From Enterococcus villorum (GTDB lineage Bacteria > Bacillota > Bacilli > Lactobacillales > Enterococcaceae), in contig NZ_BJWF01000001.1 of the NCBI RefSeq assembly GCF_007990225.1, forward strand, positions 186,001 to 250,000: a DNA stretch of 64,000 nt, written 5' to 3'. A program made the translations under genes and the position numbers. This document shows positions 63,928-64,000 of the stretch, piece after piece. A model generated the notes under the pieces. That model worked only from the letters and a program-made list of their open reading frames with translations, made no database searches and was not told the DNA's origin. Position 1 is the first letter of the stretch. Each line of letters opens with the position of its first letter.

Positions 63928-64000
63928 TTATTTTAATGTTTCTAAATAATCGAGGGCATCTTGTACGGTTTTTACTGGTACAATTTTCATTGATGTGTTT
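63928..64000 (-). CDS. C-terminus of a SepM/YlbL-like PDZ serine protease (partial)
   Basis: Only the last 23 codons are present: TSMKIVPVKTVQDALDYLETLK. That end matches the Lon-like protease family with a PDZ domain (SepM in streptococci, YlbL in bacilli), which cuts secreted signal peptides. The catalytic part lies outside the window. Confidence 0.62.
   Translation of the reverse strand, partial: NTSMKIVPVKTVQDALDYLETLK

Noticed and set aside
1-64000. CRISPR arrays, tRNA or rRNA genes, intact insertion sequences, prophage
   Set aside because: No regularly spaced repeats, no tRNA-like cloverleaf with conserved loops, and no transposase or phage structural genes were found.

Overview
The window is low-GC Gram-positive DNA and reads as a chromosomal segment of an Enterococcus, probably near the E. 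faecium group (the species cannot be fixed from sequence alone). The reasons are strong AGGAGG-type ribosome binding sites, a fused RNase PH/XTP pyrophosphatase, a FabT-controlled fabI/FabZ(FabN) pair, AddA/AddB, a c-di-AMP-binding CbpB-type protein, and the comEA-comEB-comEC-holA-rpsT neighbourhood.

Layout. 1-5 kb: end of a MupG-like gene, a cyclophilin lipoprotein, divergent FabZ/FabN and FabI genes with two FabT boxes, ilvE with a CodY-like box, and an MscS channel. 5-8 kb: cbpB, a phosphodiesterase, the rph-rdgB fusion and murI. 8.3-12.5 kb: a vitamin B12 module. It has a B12-dependent class II ribonucleotide reductase (nrdJ), a PduO-type cobalamin adenosyltransferase, a DUF4430 lipoprotein and a divergent ECF S-component, with a double NrdR operator between the two transcription units. 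12.7-15.6 kb: a polar amino-acid ABC transporter (glnQHMP order). 15.9-20.7 kb: trpS, and pheST behind a Phe T-box. 20.7-31.3 kb: an HxlR regulator, addAB, a tandem pair of 122-bp palindromic repeats, a peptide transporter and a nitroreductase. The HxlR promoter and the nitroreductase promoter carry the same ACTTAC-N5-GTAAG(T/A) inverted repeat, so they probably form one regulon.

31-47 kb is an accessory-looking, AT-rich stretch of small hypothetical genes, surface proteins (a C39-type protease-like protein and a LysM protein), a 55-bp palindrome made of two IS150-like ends, a broken ClbS/DfsB gene and the ald-threonine deaminase pair. It also holds a bacteriocin-like island: a secreted Gly-rich protein broken by a one-base frameshift, a small membrane partner, an orphan AbrB/PemI-like antitoxin, a type III Mod-like N-terminal fragment and a basic amphipathic small protein.

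47-64 kb returns to core genes: SufT-like, YitT, YajQ, a frameshifted PD-(D/E)XK/XPD helicase, an MBL hydrolase, a histidine phosphatase, uppP, a P1B-4 metal ATPase behind a Fur/PerR-type box, DUF441, a candidate small RNA, rpsT, holA, a frameshifted comEC, comEB, comEA and the tail of a SepM-like protease. Three of the broken genes (secreted protein, helicase, comEC) break at A or T homopolymers. They may be real or sequencing errors, and this is flagged where it matters. I saw no tRNA, rRNA, CRISPR array or intact insertion sequence.
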